From an uncultured bacterium (GTDB lineage Bacteria > Cyanobacteriota > Vampirovibrionia > Gastranaerophilales > Gastranaerophilaceae), in the NCBI GenBank assembly GCA_950022695.1, contig CATLLN010000002.1:326520-390519 (forward strand): DNA of 64,000 nt, written 5' to 3'. Shown here one piece after another: positions 8,727-17,514 of the stretch. The notes under the pieces are model-generated. The model did not search any database, was not told where the DNA came from, and saw nothing but the letters and a program-made list of their open reading frames with translations. Position 1 is the first letter of the stretch, and each line of letters starts with the position of its first letter. A program made the position numbers and the translations under genes.

Positions 8727-10195
8727 CAGATAAGTTCTTTCACATCTTCTTCAACTTTATCAAAAACGCTTTTCCAATCACCATGGTCATTTTGGCGATA
8801 GATTTTTACACTGTCGTACCAGTCACATTTCGTTAAATCAGTGTGCCAACGCCAATTATAAATATATGGCAAAAGCACCATACAAGCTTTTTTCATTCCG
8901 CCTGCAAGATGAACAAGTGATGTGTCATTTGAAATTATTAAATCCATATTTTCCACTGCACCTGCAGTATCAGAGAAATTAGAAAAAGTTGAACCAAGAT
9001 CTATTACATCGTATTTATCGCGAATTTTTTCGATTTCTTCTAAGCCGTCAAATGTCTGAAATGAATAAAACTGAGTATTAGGAATATCGAAAATTCTGAA
9101 AAAATCTTCTACATTCAATACTCTTTCAGTATCATAATGTGTATTTCCCTGCCATTTTATCCCAATTTTAAATTTGTCATTTTGGCAAAACTTTTCTTTA
9201 TAATAATTAATTTTTGCAGGGTTAGCTTTTAAATATCCGTCATCGTGATGAATAAACATCTCATCACCCTTATTCCTCAACACATAAGGAACACTTAAAA
9301 ACGGTATATGGTAATCAAAATCAATTTCTTTTTCAAAATCAAAAATTTCAATAACTTCTGCCCCGTACGAATTTTCACGGAACAAAGCGGCAAGTTCTTT
9401 TTGCGGTTTAATAATAACTTTTTTACACATTGATGTTAAAATCGGCATATATCTGTAAAACATCAGCATATCGCCGTATCCTGCTTCATAATATGTAAAT
9501 AAGACTTTATCTTTTAAATCTTCACCATGCCAGATTGGTTTTTCGCGCATAAGATTAGGATAAATCTTTTCTTGCGAAACAATCGCGCTCTGGCGGCACA
9601 AACGAGATTCAAAACACTCAAGCCCTTTTTCATAATTTTTTATCTGCATATAAGCAAGAGAAAGAAAATAAACTGATTCCCAATCATCAGGCTTAATCTC
9701 AAGTGCTTTTTGATAACATTTAACAGCATTTTCAGGTCTGTTTTCATTAAGTTCCAGATACGCAAGATTGAAATATGATTCGTAACCGTCAGGATTAATT
9801 TCAAGTGACTTATAATAAGCCTTCTTAGCCTGTGCCCACTCGTGATTGCCCTTGTAAGCCATAGCTAAATTAAAATTATTTTCATAAGTATCAGAAACTT
9901 TTACAATATCTTCGTATAGCGCAATCGCTGCCTTAAATTCACCTTTATCCAGGTAAATTCTTGCAAGATTTTCGATATAATACAACCGTGGATTAAGCGA
10001 AATGGCTTTTTTAATACAGAGTTCAGCTTCCATATAATCTTTTATCTGATAATATAAAACCCCTAAATATCCCCATACTTGAGCGTTTTCCGGTTCTTTT
10101 TGCAAGACTTCCAAATACATATCGCGAGCATCTGTTAACTGACCGCTATTGTGCTTTTCAAAAGCCTGAGTAAATTTTTCAGATTGCTGAACCAT
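8723..10195 (-). CDS. TPR protein with C-terminal glycosyltransferase-like domain
   Basis: This is a 490-residue protein. Residues about 1-200 are five to six tetratricopeptide repeats (examples NAQVWGYLGVLYYQIKDY and YESYFNLAYLELNENRPENA). The C-terminal half (about 220-490) resembles the GT-B fold seen in TPR-linked glycosyltransferases of the heptosyltransferase/OGT-like group: FTYYEAGYGDMLMFYRYMP, GIKWQGNTHYDTERVL and DLIISNDTSLVHLAGGM. AGAGG lies 5-6 nt before the ATG at 10195, and the longer frame to 10222 would overlap the upstream gene. The acceptor is not evident. It follows the permease pair with 10 bp spacing and probably shares their transcript. Confidence 0.7.
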   Translation of the reverse strand: MVQQSEKFTQAFEKHNSGQLTDARDMYLEVLQKEPENAQVWGYLGVLYYQIKDYMEAELCIKKAISLNPRLYYIENLARIYLDKGEFKAAIALYEDIVKVSDTYENNFNLAMAYKGNHEWAQAKKAYYKSLEINPDGYESYFNLAYLELNENRPENAVKCYQKALEIKPDDWESVYFLSLAYMQIKNYEKGLECFESRLCRQSAIVSQEKIYPNLMREKPIWHGEDLKDKVLFTYYEAGYGDMLMFYRYMPILTSMCKKVIIKPQKELAALFRENSYGAEVIEIFDFEKEIDFDYHIPFLSVPYVLRNKGDEMFIHHDDGYLKANPAKINYYKEKFCQNDKFKIGIKWQGNTHYDTERVLNVEDFFRIFDIPNTQFYSFQTFDGLEEIEKIRDKYDVIDLGSTFSNFSDTAGAVENMDLIISNDTSLVHLAGGMKKACMVLLPYIYNWRWHTDLTKCDWYDSVKIYRQNDHGDWKSVFDKVEEDVKELIC

Positions 10196-10205
10196 CAAAA
10201 CCTCT

Positions 10206-11198
10206 TTACACTTCAATTCCAAAAATACTAAATAATTTATTTATATTGAAAACATTATATTGTAAAATTAAACCTGCAATTGAACTTACAATAACCATTA
10301 TCGCAATAATTACAGCTGTATCTTTTCTGTCGTTGTTTTTATTCAAGAGCACCAACAAACCCAGCCCGCCTGATGAAGAAAGTCCTGCAATCAAAGAACC
10401 AAAACTTATTGTATGTTTTAAAAATAAAACAGTAAGCATAACAGATATTGCACAATTTGGGATTAGCCCGATAATAGATACCAAAACAGGCTGCAGCGGT
10501 GAATTCATCAAGCAGTATTTTGCAAGATTTTCTTCTGTTCCTGCAACAGATAGAACATAACCCAATATGATTGAAATTATTAAAATAAATACAAAAATAT
10601 TCAATGTGTGTTTAAGCGGATACCACCAGAAAGCCTTAGTTTTAACATCATCCGAAAACTTATGATGACAGCATTCGTGAGAATGAGTTTCCGCTTGTTC
10701 TGCCGGAATCGGGTCTTTTGCCTTATAAGTTACAAGAAAATCTACAAGATAACCGACAATCACAGCCAAAATTATTTTTACCAGAATAATCGGCAAAATA
10801 AGATAGATTTTTGAAGGATCAGAAAGCAAAACAGGTATTGCCTCATCAGATGTTGCAAAATACACGGCAAGCAATGTTCCGCGGCTTAAAATTCTTCTTG
10901 TATAAAGTGTACTTGCTATTACAGAAAACCCACACTGCGGAATTGAAGCAAATAAACTTCCAAAAAGCGGTCCGATTTTTTTCATAAAAAACACGAACAA
11001 GTGTTTTTTCTTAGCAAAATATCTTTCTAAAACCTCGATTAATATAAAAATTACAAACAAAAACGGAACAAGGTTCAAACTATCAATCAAAGCTTCTTTC
11101 AAAAACTCCGGTAAAAACTCCATAGGTTCAATAATATGCTCCGGCAAAGATGTCATAAAATTAAAACCCTGATATAAAGTTTGAAAAATTCCGTTCAT
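10206..11198 (-). CDS. ArsP_2-like putative heavy-metal/manganese exporter, copy 2
   Basis: This 330-residue polytopic membrane protein has about ten hydrophobic helices in two related halves. Each half has a kinked motif: SIPQCGFSVIASTLYTRR in the first and GLIPNCAISVMLTV in the second. These match the putative 10-TM metal-exporter family annotated as ArsP_2 or putative manganese transporter. A central hydrophilic loop carries HSHECCHH, a plausible metal-binding cluster. It is paralogous to its upstream neighbour, 9 bp away, and the pair may form a heteromer. The transported substrate is not established by sequence. Confidence 0.7.
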   Translation of the reverse strand: MNGIFQTLYQGFNFMTSLPEHIIEPMEFLPEFLKEALIDSLNLVPFLFVIFILIEVLERYFAKKKHLFVFFMKKIGPLFGSLFASIPQCGFSVIASTLYTRRILSRGTLLAVYFATSDEAIPVLLSDPSKIYLILPIILVKIILAVIVGYLVDFLVTYKAKDPIPAEQAETHSHECCHHKFSDDVKTKAFWWYPLKHTLNIFVFILIISIILGYVLSVAGTEENLAKYCLMNSPLQPVLVSIIGLIPNCAISVMLTVLFLKHTISFGSLIAGLSSSGGLGLLVLLNKNNDRKDTAVIIAIMVIVSSIAGLILQYNVFNINKLFSIFGIEV

Positions 11199-11207
11199 AA
11201 AACCCCT

Positions 11208-12188
11208 CTATTTAACAATATAATTCTGTATAGCTGCGACAATCTGCATATTATAAAAGACAAACAGCCCTATAACAATACCTGATGCTAATAGTATTGC
11301 AGTAATAAGAGTATTATCCTTGCTATCCTGTTGACGTTTTGTAAGTGTCATTAGCCCGAGCCCTGTTGTTGTAACAAGACCTGCCAAAAGTGCAGGGAAA
11401 CTTATAACACCTTTAACATAGGCGATAGCTAAAAATACTGATGTTACACAGTTTGGAATCAATCCAAAAACAGCACCTGCAATAACCTGATAAGGTGAAT
11501 CTATCATACAGAATTCAGCAAGCTTATCAACCCCGCCAAAGCCTGCAATTACACAATTTATAAATGCTAAAGACAGGAATGTAAACATAAACATATTAAA
11601 TGTATGAGTCAAAGGATGCATCCACCAGTATGGAAGATTTTCTATCGTACTGATTCTATGATGACAGCATGCCGGCTCATTCAAGTCGGTATTTATTACG
11701 TTGATATTTTCTGTAATTTTAGTTTGGAAAATAAAAACCAGATCAACAAGATACGCAATCAAAAGCCCTGCAATAATTTTAATTATAATAATCGGAATAA
11801 TCACAAGAGCTTTACTCATATCAAGGAATAACAGCGGCAAAGCATCATCCGAGCAAGAAATAAAAAATGCTAATAATGTACCGCGAGTTATCATTCTTCT
11901 TGAATAAAATGTACTTGCTATAACCTGATATCCGCATTCAGGAATCACTGATATTACAGCACCGAAAAACGGCCCAAACCTTTTTATAAGTTTTACAAGC
12001 ATATGAATATGTTTCATAAAGAAACGTTCCAGAAGCTCAATTCCATAGTACAAAATATAAAGCCACGGAATAAAATTAATACTTGTAACAAGTGATTCTT
12101 TTATATAATCCGGCAAAAAGTTACATTGATTAATCAAAAATTCCGGAATACCTAAAAGTTCCTGAATATGCTGTAATATCTCTTCCAT
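11208..12188 (-). CDS. ArsP_2-like putative heavy-metal/manganese exporter, copy 1
   Basis: This 326-residue paralogue of the following gene has the same helix pattern. Its motifs are VIPECGYQVIASTFYSRR, GLIPNCVTSVFLA and a shorter central loop with PACCHHR. The ATG at 12188 is chosen because TTAGGA lies 7-8 nt upstream and an extension to 12227 has no ribosome site. Conservation of P(E/Q)CG and PNC cysteines in both copies suggests thiolate metal coordination, which is inference. It is the first gene of a three-gene unit with the second permease and the TPR-glycosyltransferase. Confidence 0.68.
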   Translation of the reverse strand: MEEILQHIQELLGIPEFLINQCNFLPDYIKESLVTSINFIPWLYILYYGIELLERFFMKHIHMLVKLIKRFGPFFGAVISVIPECGYQVIASTFYSRRMITRGTLLAFFISCSDDALPLLFLDMSKALVIIPIIIIKIIAGLLIAYLVDLVFIFQTKITENINVINTDLNEPACCHHRISTIENLPYWWMHPLTHTFNMFMFTFLSLAFINCVIAGFGGVDKLAEFCMIDSPYQVIAGAVFGLIPNCVTSVFLAIAYVKGVISFPALLAGLVTTTGLGLMTLTKRQQDSKDNTLITAILLASGIVIGLFVFYNMQIVAAIQNYIVK

Positions 12189-12267
12189 AATACATCCTAA
12201 TTTTCTGCAATATGTTAATAATAACATATACTTACCTGTTTTGTATCAGGCAATTGAATGAAATAAC

Positions 12268-12525
12268 TTACTCATACAGTTCTTCAATATCAAATGTAAA
12301 CTTTTCCACATCATCAAACTCAAAAATTTCGGATAAATTTACCCCCAGAGCCCGTGAAATTTTAAATAGAGAATTCACAGTAATATCACGTTTTCCTGAT
12401 TCTATCATTGCAATATGTGAACGTGAAATCCCGGATTCTAACGAAAGTGATTCCTGTGTAAACCCTTTTTCAGCCCTGATTTTTCGTATACTTAGTCCTA
12501 AAGATTTTCTAAAGTTATTGCACAT
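12268..12525 (-). CDS. XRE-family transcriptional regulator
   Basis: This 85-residue protein is one HTH_3 domain (residues about 8-66: LGLSIRKIRAEKGFTQESLS, ISRSHIAMIESGKRDI, NLSEIF) followed by a short acidic tail. It is divergent from the prepilin gene at 12587. On its own strand a TAAAAT box (12537-12532) lies just 6 nt before the ATG with no Shine-Dalgarno, so the message may be leaderless. Two adjacent dyads at 12544-12574 would cover its -35 region, suggesting autorepression and control of the divergent gene. Confidence 0.85.
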   Translation of the reverse strand: MCNNFRKSLGLSIRKIRAEKGFTQESLSLESGISRSHIAMIESGKRDITVNSLFKISRALGVNLSEIFEFDDVEKFTFDIEELYE

Positions 12526-12543
12526 ATTTACATTTTATGCTAT

Positions 12544-12574
12544 GTTGCTATTGGCGACTGTCGCTACTAGCGAC
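12544..12574. promoter_or_regulatory. tandem operator dyads between XRE regulator and prepilin gene
   Basis: GTCGCTACTAGCGAC at 12560-12574 is a perfect 7-bp dyad around one base. The adjoining GTTGCTATTGGCGAC at 12544-12558 is a 12/15 copy. The two are spaced 16 bp centre to centre, about one and a half helical turns. They lie in the divergent intergenic region, next to the -10 of the XRE gene and immediately upstream of the prepilin ribosome site. Binding by the XRE protein is inferred from position and symmetry. Confidence 0.5.
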
Positions 12575-12586
12575 AAAGGAGGTAAA

Positions 12587-13297
12587 ATGCGTGCATTCAC
12601 ACTTGCAGAAACTTTAATAACACTTGGAATCATTGGCGTTGTTGCAGCAATAACAATACCAAATTTGATAAACAATTATCAAAAACACGTCATTGAAACC
12701 ACATTAAAAGAAGATTATTCAATTTTACAACAAGCCATGAAATTTACCGAATATGATGATGTGGCATTAGAATTAAGCTTTCCGGATAATGTAACAGGAG
12801 CTAAAAAATGGTTTGAAACATATTTAGCTCCGCACTTAAAATATTCTCAAATCTGCTACAATCAAGCAGGATGCTGGCATAATAAAGGATTCACCAAAAC
12901 AATTACCGGTGCAAAAGCTCTTGCCGATAACAAAAGTGTTGGTATTGGTATTGGAACTATTACCGTAAGATTAATGAACGGCTCTAATTTATGTATTGAC
13001 GGATGGATCGCAAAAGATATGGATAGATATTTCGGCATCAAAGTTACTAATCCAAGTTTAGTTGTTTATATTGATGCAAATGGGAATAAGCCGCCTAATG
13101 TTATTGGAAAAGATATCTATGTTGTAGCATTTACAGAAGATGGACTTGTACCGGCAGGACAGAATACAACAGTTGAAACTATAAATGATAACTGTAAAAA
13201 AGATGCATCCGGTTCAAATGCAGGTTATTATTGTTTGATGCGGGTAAAAAATAACGGCTGGGAAATTCCAAATGATGTGTGGAAAATAAAAATTTAA
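12587..13297 (+). CDS. type IV prepilin-like (pseudopilin) protein
   Basis: This 236-residue protein begins MRAFTLAETLITLGIIG, a minimal class III leader followed by Phe+1, Glu+5 and a hydrophobic helix as in type IV pilins and pseudopilins. A globular domain follows, with cysteines in CYNQAGCW, LCIDGW and DNCKKDASGSNAGYYC. The ATG at 12587 has a perfect AAGGAGG 4 nt upstream, so the open extension to 12212 is not coding. Prepilin peptidase and assembly genes are not in the window. The protein could be a minor pilin or a secreted pseudopilin. Expression is probably set by the adjacent XRE operator. Confidence 0.8.
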   Translation: MRAFTLAETLITLGIIGVVAAITIPNLINNYQKHVIETTLKEDYSILQQAMKFTEYDDVALELSFPDNVTGAKKWFETYLAPHLKYSQICYNQAGCWHNKGFTKTITGAKALADNKSVGIGIGTITVRLMNGSNLCIDGWIAKDMDRYFGIKVTNPSLVVYIDANGNKPPNVIGKDIYVVAFTEDGLVPAGQNTTVETINDNCKKDASGSNAGYYCLMRVKNNGWEIPNDVWKIKI

Positions 13298-13302
13298 TCT
13301 AT

Positions 13303-13331
13303 TTGCCCGTAACTTGATTTTGTCATATACT
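13303..13331 (+). promoter_or_regulatory. promoter of alr, near-leaderless
   Basis: TTGCCC (13303-13308) and TATACT (13326-13331) are separated by 17 bp, and the alr ATG follows after 9 bp. A start point 6-7 nt past the -10 box would leave only 2-3 nt of untranslated leader. No Shine-Dalgarno sequence is present. Confidence 0.5.
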
Positions 13332-13340
13332 GAAACTGCT

Positions 13341-14471
13341 ATGAAAAATACAAGACAATCAAATATAAACATTCACAGAGATGCCTGGGTTGAGATTAAT
13401 ATTTCAAATTTAGAACATAATATCAAACAGATTCGCTCCAACATTCCAAAAGATATAAAACTTTTGGGAGTTGTAAAGGCTGATGCTTACGGACATGGTG
13501 CTGTCATGCTTGCGCCGACGCTTTTGGCAAGCGGTATAGATATGCTTGGAGTTGCTTCAATTGATGAAGGTGTTGACCTTCGTCAGGCAGGAATTAATTG
13601 CGAAATCCTTGTACTTGGGGCTGTTCCTATCTGGGCTGTTGAAAGCGCTGTTAAAAACGATTTAAGTATTTCAATTTTTTCAAAGGGTCACATTCAGGCT
13701 TGTGAACAAGCATACATAAGAACAGGAATAAAACCTAAAGTTCATATAAAACTTGATACGGGAATGAACAGAATCGGAGTTAGCACACAAGAAGCCGTTG
13801 AATTTATAAATAAAGTCCAAAAATCAGATTTTATAAGTCTTCAAGGAATTTTTACCCACCTTGCCGCAGCAGAAGAATCCGAAAAAGCTTTTGAACAAAT
13901 TACAAAATGGAACAATATAATAAATAATGTAAATACAGACGGATTACTTTTACATATTTTGAATTCTGCAGGAACTGTTTGCTATGATGTACCGAATTCA
14001 AATATGCGCAGAGTCGGAATTTCTTTATACGGTTTGTATCCGGATTTTCCGCAGGATATTGAATTCAAAAAACCGAAACTTAAACAACTAATATCTTTAA
14101 AAGCCCGTATAGTAAATATTCACACTGCACACGACGGTGAAGGAATCAGCTACTGCCATACATACAGTGCTAAAGGCGACAGAACAATTGCAACAATTCC
14201 GGCAGGATACGCTGACGGTATTCCAAGACTTTTATCAAATAAAATTAAAGCAAGTTTAAACGGAGTTGAAGTTCCGCAGGTCGGAAATATTACAATGGAT
14301 CAAATGATGTTTGATATAACAGGAGTAAATGCACAAATTGGAGATGTTATAACACTTCTTGATACCAAACACCCGATAGATGAGTGGGCTAAAATCCTTA
14401 AAACCATTAATTACGAATTGACTTGCCGTTTGAAAGTAAGATTACCGAGAGTATATACAAGAGGGGAATAA
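13341..14471 (+). CDS. alr: alanine racemase
   Basis: This 376-residue fold-type III PLP enzyme converts L-alanine to D-alanine for peptidoglycan. The PLP-binding lysine is Lys46 in VVKADAYGHG. RVGISLYGLYP and the catalytic tyrosine region GISYCHTYSA are present, as is GNITMDQMMFDI near the C-terminus. The ATG at 13341 is preferred over an upstream TTG because it agrees with family length and with the near-leaderless promoter at 13303-13331. Its stop codon touches the ATG of the next gene, so the two are co-translated. Confidence 0.93.
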   Translation: MKNTRQSNINIHRDAWVEINISNLEHNIKQIRSNIPKDIKLLGVVKADAYGHGAVMLAPTLLASGIDMLGVASIDEGVDLRQAGINCEILVLGAVPIWAVESAVKNDLSISIFSKGHIQACEQAYIRTGIKPKVHIKLDTGMNRIGVSTQEAVEFINKVQKSDFISLQGIFTHLAAAEESEKAFEQITKWNNIINNVNTDGLLLHILNSAGTVCYDVPNSNMRRVGISLYGLYPDFPQDIEFKKPKLKQLISLKARIVNIHTAHDGEGISYCHTYSAKGDRTIATIPAGYADGIPRLLSNKIKASLNGVEVPQVGNITMDQMMFDITGVNAQIGDVITLLDTKHPIDEWAKILKTINYELTCRLKVRLPRVYTRGE

Positions 14472-15704
14472 ATGGAACAGTTTGATTTAGGAATAATAGG
14501 CGGCGGACCGGCAGGGTATACCGCAGCATTACACGCAGCAGCAGGCGGAGAAAAAGTTGTGCTTTTTGAAAAAGATAATATCGGCGGTGTTTGCCTTAAT
14601 AAAGGCTGTATCCCAACAAAAAGTATTCTTCACGCATCAGAAACGTTTCACAAGCTTCAAACCTGCGAAGATTGCGGAATTAAAGTTGAAAACATCCAAC
14701 TTGATTATTCAAAAGTTCTTGAACGTAAAAACAAAACTATTGAAAAATTAAGAAAAGGAATCGAACTTGCACTAAAAAATGCTAAAGTTTCAGTTATTAG
14801 CGAAGAAGCAAAAATACTAAACACCACAGAAATTCAAGCCGGTGAAACAACATATAACTGTAAAAAAATTATTTGTGCCGCAGGTTCATCTCCGCGCCTT
14901 GTCAAAGGTCTTGAATTTGACCACGAATTTTTGCTGTCATCCGATGATATCCTAAATCTTGAAATTCTGCCAAAAAGTATTCTTATAATAGGATCAGGCG
15001 CTATAGGAATCGAATGGGCAAGAATTATGTCAAACTTCGGCGTTGAAACAACAGTTGTTGAACTTGCACAACACCTTTTACCAATAGCTGATATTGAGGT
15101 TTCAAAAAGAATTGAGCGAATTTTTAAATCACGCAAAATAAAATTCTATACTCAAACCTCTGTTGAAAAAATCGAAGATAAAACAATAACATTATCAAAT
15201 GGCGAAACAATAACACCTGACAAAGTTCTTGTTGCAATAGGAAGAACTCCAAACAAATGCGAAAACATGCCTGATGTTACCTGTATAGGCGATATCACAG
15301 GAGAAATCCAACTCGCCCATTTTGCAATAAAAGAAGCAATACAAGAAGTTGAACAAATTCCTTTTAATAAACAGCTTACCCCGTCTGTTGTTTACGGATG
15401 TCCTGAAATTGCCTGGATTGGCAAACGTGAGCAGGATTTAGAAGAAGGAACTTATCAAAAATCACAGATTTTAATTTCGGCACTCGGCAAGTCTCATTGT
15501 GATAATGAAACAGAAGGATTTATAAAAATTCTCAACCAAAACGGTAAAATCGTTGGCGCGCATATTGTATCTGCTGAGGCTTCTTCACTAATACATCAAA
15601 TTCTTATTGCAATGCAAAATAATATTTCAACAGAAAAATTAAAAGAAATTTGTTTTGCACACCCGACATACTCAGAAGGTATTTTTGAAGCACTTTTCAG
15701 GTAA
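14472..15704 (+). CDS. dihydrolipoamide dehydrogenase-like flavoprotein (shortened)
   Basis: The protein has the FAD site GGGPAGYTAALHAA, the redox disulfide Cys41/Cys46 in CLNKGCIP, the NAD-binding IGSGAIGIEWA, the second FAD motif CIGDITG and the C-terminal HPTYSE bearing the catalytic His-Glu pair. Typical lipoamide dehydrogenases have about 455-475 residues and this one 410. About 20-25 residues are missing between AIGRTPN and CIGDITG, where the normal protein has a linker strand pair. No E1, E2 or glycine-cleavage gene is nearby, so the partner is unknown. GAGGGG overlaps the end of alr. Confidence 0.82.
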   Translation: MEQFDLGIIGGGPAGYTAALHAAAGGEKVVLFEKDNIGGVCLNKGCIPTKSILHASETFHKLQTCEDCGIKVENIQLDYSKVLERKNKTIEKLRKGIELALKNAKVSVISEEAKILNTTEIQAGETTYNCKKIICAAGSSPRLVKGLEFDHEFLLSSDDILNLEILPKSILIIGSGAIGIEWARIMSNFGVETTVVELAQHLLPIADIEVSKRIERIFKSRKIKFYTQTSVEKIEDKTITLSNGETITPDKVLVAIGRTPNKCENMPDVTCIGDITGEIQLAHFAIKEAIQEVEQIPFNKQLTPSVVYGCPEIAWIGKREQDLEEGTYQKSQILISALGKSHCDNETEGFIKILNQNGKIVGAHIVSAEASSLIHQILIAMQNNISTEKLKEICFAHPTYSEGIFEALFR

Positions 15705-15732
15705 TTGATTTTCTCAAAAAATAAGGTAAAAT
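15705..15732 (+). promoter_or_regulatory. promoter of the OppF-type gene, leaderless
   Basis: TTGATT (15705-15710), a 16-bp spacer and TAAAAT (15727-15732) precede the ATG at 15739 by only 6 bp. Transcription should start at or next to the start codon. Confidence 0.5.
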
Positions 15733-15738
15733 CACATT

Positions 15739-16707
15739 ATGACAAACAATCTTGTAGAAATAAAAAATTTAGAAGTCATATACGAATCAAAAAAAAATAT
15801 TTTTGGTAATCCTCAGATAATTCATGCCGTAAACGGGGTTACACTTGACATAAAAAAAGGTGAAATTCTTGCAATTGCCGGCGAATCCGGCTGCGGGAAA
15901 TCAACGCTTGCAAAAGCTGTAATGAAACTTATTTCTTCTAAATCCGGCGAAATACTACTTGAAGATAAAAATATTCTTGAAATCTCCGGACGGGAAGAAC
16001 TTAAAGATTTCTACAAAAAAGTTCAAATGATTTTTCAAAACCCTTATTCAAGCCTGAATCCGAAAATGAAAATCGGACAAATTCTACGCGAACCGCTTGA
16101 AATAAATACCAATTTAAAAAAAGAAGAAATTGATAAAATCGTTGAAGAAAAAATTTTAAAAACAGGACTTGATAAAAGCAGCCTAAACCTTTATCCTCAT
16201 GAGTTTTCAGGCGGACAAAGACAAAGAATAGCAATTGCGCGTTCACTTATTCTAAATCCGGAATTTATAATCGCAGATGAACCAGTCAGCGCCCTTGATG
16301 TAAGTATTCAAGCCCAAATTATAAATCTTCTAAAACAATTAAAAGAAGATTATAACCTTACATTTTTATTTATTTCGCACGACTTGAGCGTAATTAAGTA
16401 TCTTTCAGATAGAATTGCAATTATGTATCTTGGAGAAATTATAGAACTCGGAAATACAGATGAAATTTTCAATGACCCAAAACATCCATATACAAAAGCC
16501 TTATTAAGTTCAGTTCCTGAATTAAACCCACAAAACTCCAAAGAACATATTAAACTATCAGGCGAACTTCCATCTCCGGAAAATCTTCCGCAAGGCTGTA
16601 AATTCCATACAAGATGTCCTTTTGTTATGGATATATGTAAAAAAGAACACCCGCAAGAAACCGCTTTTTCCCCTACTCATAATTGTAAATGTTTTTTATA
16701 TGATTAG
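15739..16707 (+). CDS. oligopeptide/dipeptide ABC transporter ATPase (OppF/DppF type)
   Basis: This 322-residue ABC ATPase has Walker A GESGCGKST (about residues 49-57), signature SGGQRQR, Walker B FIIADEP and the H-loop FISHD. The C-terminal oligo_HPY region (SSVPELNP, GCKFHTRCPFVMDIC) is typical of peptide-importer ATPases and carries the cysteines that can bind an iron-sulfur cluster in the DppD/DppF group. These ATPases normally pair with a second ATPase, two permeases and a binding protein, none of which is adjacent. The gene is an orphan subunit with its own leaderless promoter. Confidence 0.9.
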   Translation: MTNNLVEIKNLEVIYESKKNIFGNPQIIHAVNGVTLDIKKGEILAIAGESGCGKSTLAKAVMKLISSKSGEILLEDKNILEISGREELKDFYKKVQMIFQNPYSSLNPKMKIGQILREPLEINTNLKKEEIDKIVEEKILKTGLDKSSLNLYPHEFSGGQRQRIAIARSLILNPEFIIADEPVSALDVSIQAQIINLLKQLKEDYNLTFLFISHDLSVIKYLSDRIAIMYLGEIIELGNTDEIFNDPKHPYTKALLSSVPELNPQNSKEHIKLSGELPSPENLPQGCKFHTRCPFVMDICKKEHPQETAFSPTHNCKCFLYD

Positions 16708-16739
16708 CAAAAAAATTTTTCAGTTTTTTTATAATGCAT

Positions 16740-17507
16740 ATGATAAAACTTTCAATTAATACATCAAAATCACAATTTCCGCTAAGAATAGCCCGGGGCA
16801 CTCCGCAAGAACGAATTCAAAAAGCTGTTTCTTATACTGACCGATTTTTTGAAAATATTATAGATTACTTCCAAAACGGTGATGTAAGTCCTAAGAAATT
16901 TGAATCAGTATTAAAGAAAACTGCAGGTAGTAAAGTCAGAATAGAAATAGGACAAAGTTCAAATCGCGGAGGTATAACTTACAGAAACTATACCGAAAAT
17001 GGTGAACAAATCGGTTATGCAATCATGCTTCCATACAATGCATTCAGTCAAAAAATATCAAAAATGACCACTAAAACATTTATGCATGAAGTTTTCCATT
17101 TCTTTGACCATCTTTTAAACCCCAAATACAACAAAAGAATTCACAACCTTATAAACAGCGGATATAATACATATGATATTGGAGCTTTTTATAATAAAAA
17201 TATATATACAAAAGAAAATTTAACTTCAAAAACACTTAATGATTTCCTTAAATGCCGTCCTCCCCAAGAACAAATTGACTGCCTGCAATACTTTAGACAC
17301 GGTCTTAAACTTGAACAAAATGCATATACGAAAACCACTAAATATCAGCAGATCATGGAAAATTATTATAAAGATTCAATAAATTACCACGAAACACCTT
17401 ACAGATATGGTGAATATAATTTACCTAAAAAAATAAAACTTATAGAGAAAAAATTAGCACAAATATTAACTACTGAAAGAGCAAAAATTCAAAACTCTGT
17501 GATATAA
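16740..17507 (+). CDS. putative zinc metallopeptidase of unknown family
   Basis: This is a 255-residue cytosolic protein. The segment TKTFMHEVFHFFDHLL contains HEVFH (His116, Glu117, His120), a zincin-type metal site, and KLEQNAY about 80 residues later could provide the third ligand. I recognise no named family. TATAAT overlaps the upstream ATG at 16734, which favours the second ATG at 16740 and a leaderless message. It ends 7 bp before smpB. The peptidase role rests only on the motif. Confidence 0.55.
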   Translation: MIKLSINTSKSQFPLRIARGTPQERIQKAVSYTDRFFENIIDYFQNGDVSPKKFESVLKKTAGSKVRIEIGQSSNRGGITYRNYTENGEQIGYAIMLPYNAFSQKISKMTTKTFMHEVFHFFDHLLNPKYNKRIHNLINSGYNTYDIGAFYNKNIYTKENLTSKTLNDFLKCRPPQEQIDCLQYFRHGLKLEQNAYTKTTKYQQIMENYYKDSINYHETPYRYGEYNLPKKIKLIEKKLAQILTTERAKIQNSVI

Positions 17508-17508
17508 T
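17503..17508 (+). promoter_or_regulatory. extended -10 promoter of smpB
   Basis: TGATATAAT at 17500-17508 is an extended -10 element. The smpB ATG follows 6 bp after the TATAAT, and no Shine-Dalgarno is present, so smpB probably has a leaderless transcript that begins inside the preceding gene's stop region. Confidence 0.45.
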
Positions 17509-17514
17509 CAATTT

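Noticed and set aside
12212-12586. N-terminal extension of the prepilin frame
   Set aside because: It is antisense to the XRE gene, and the perfect AAGGAGG and leader MRAFTLAE place the start at 12587.
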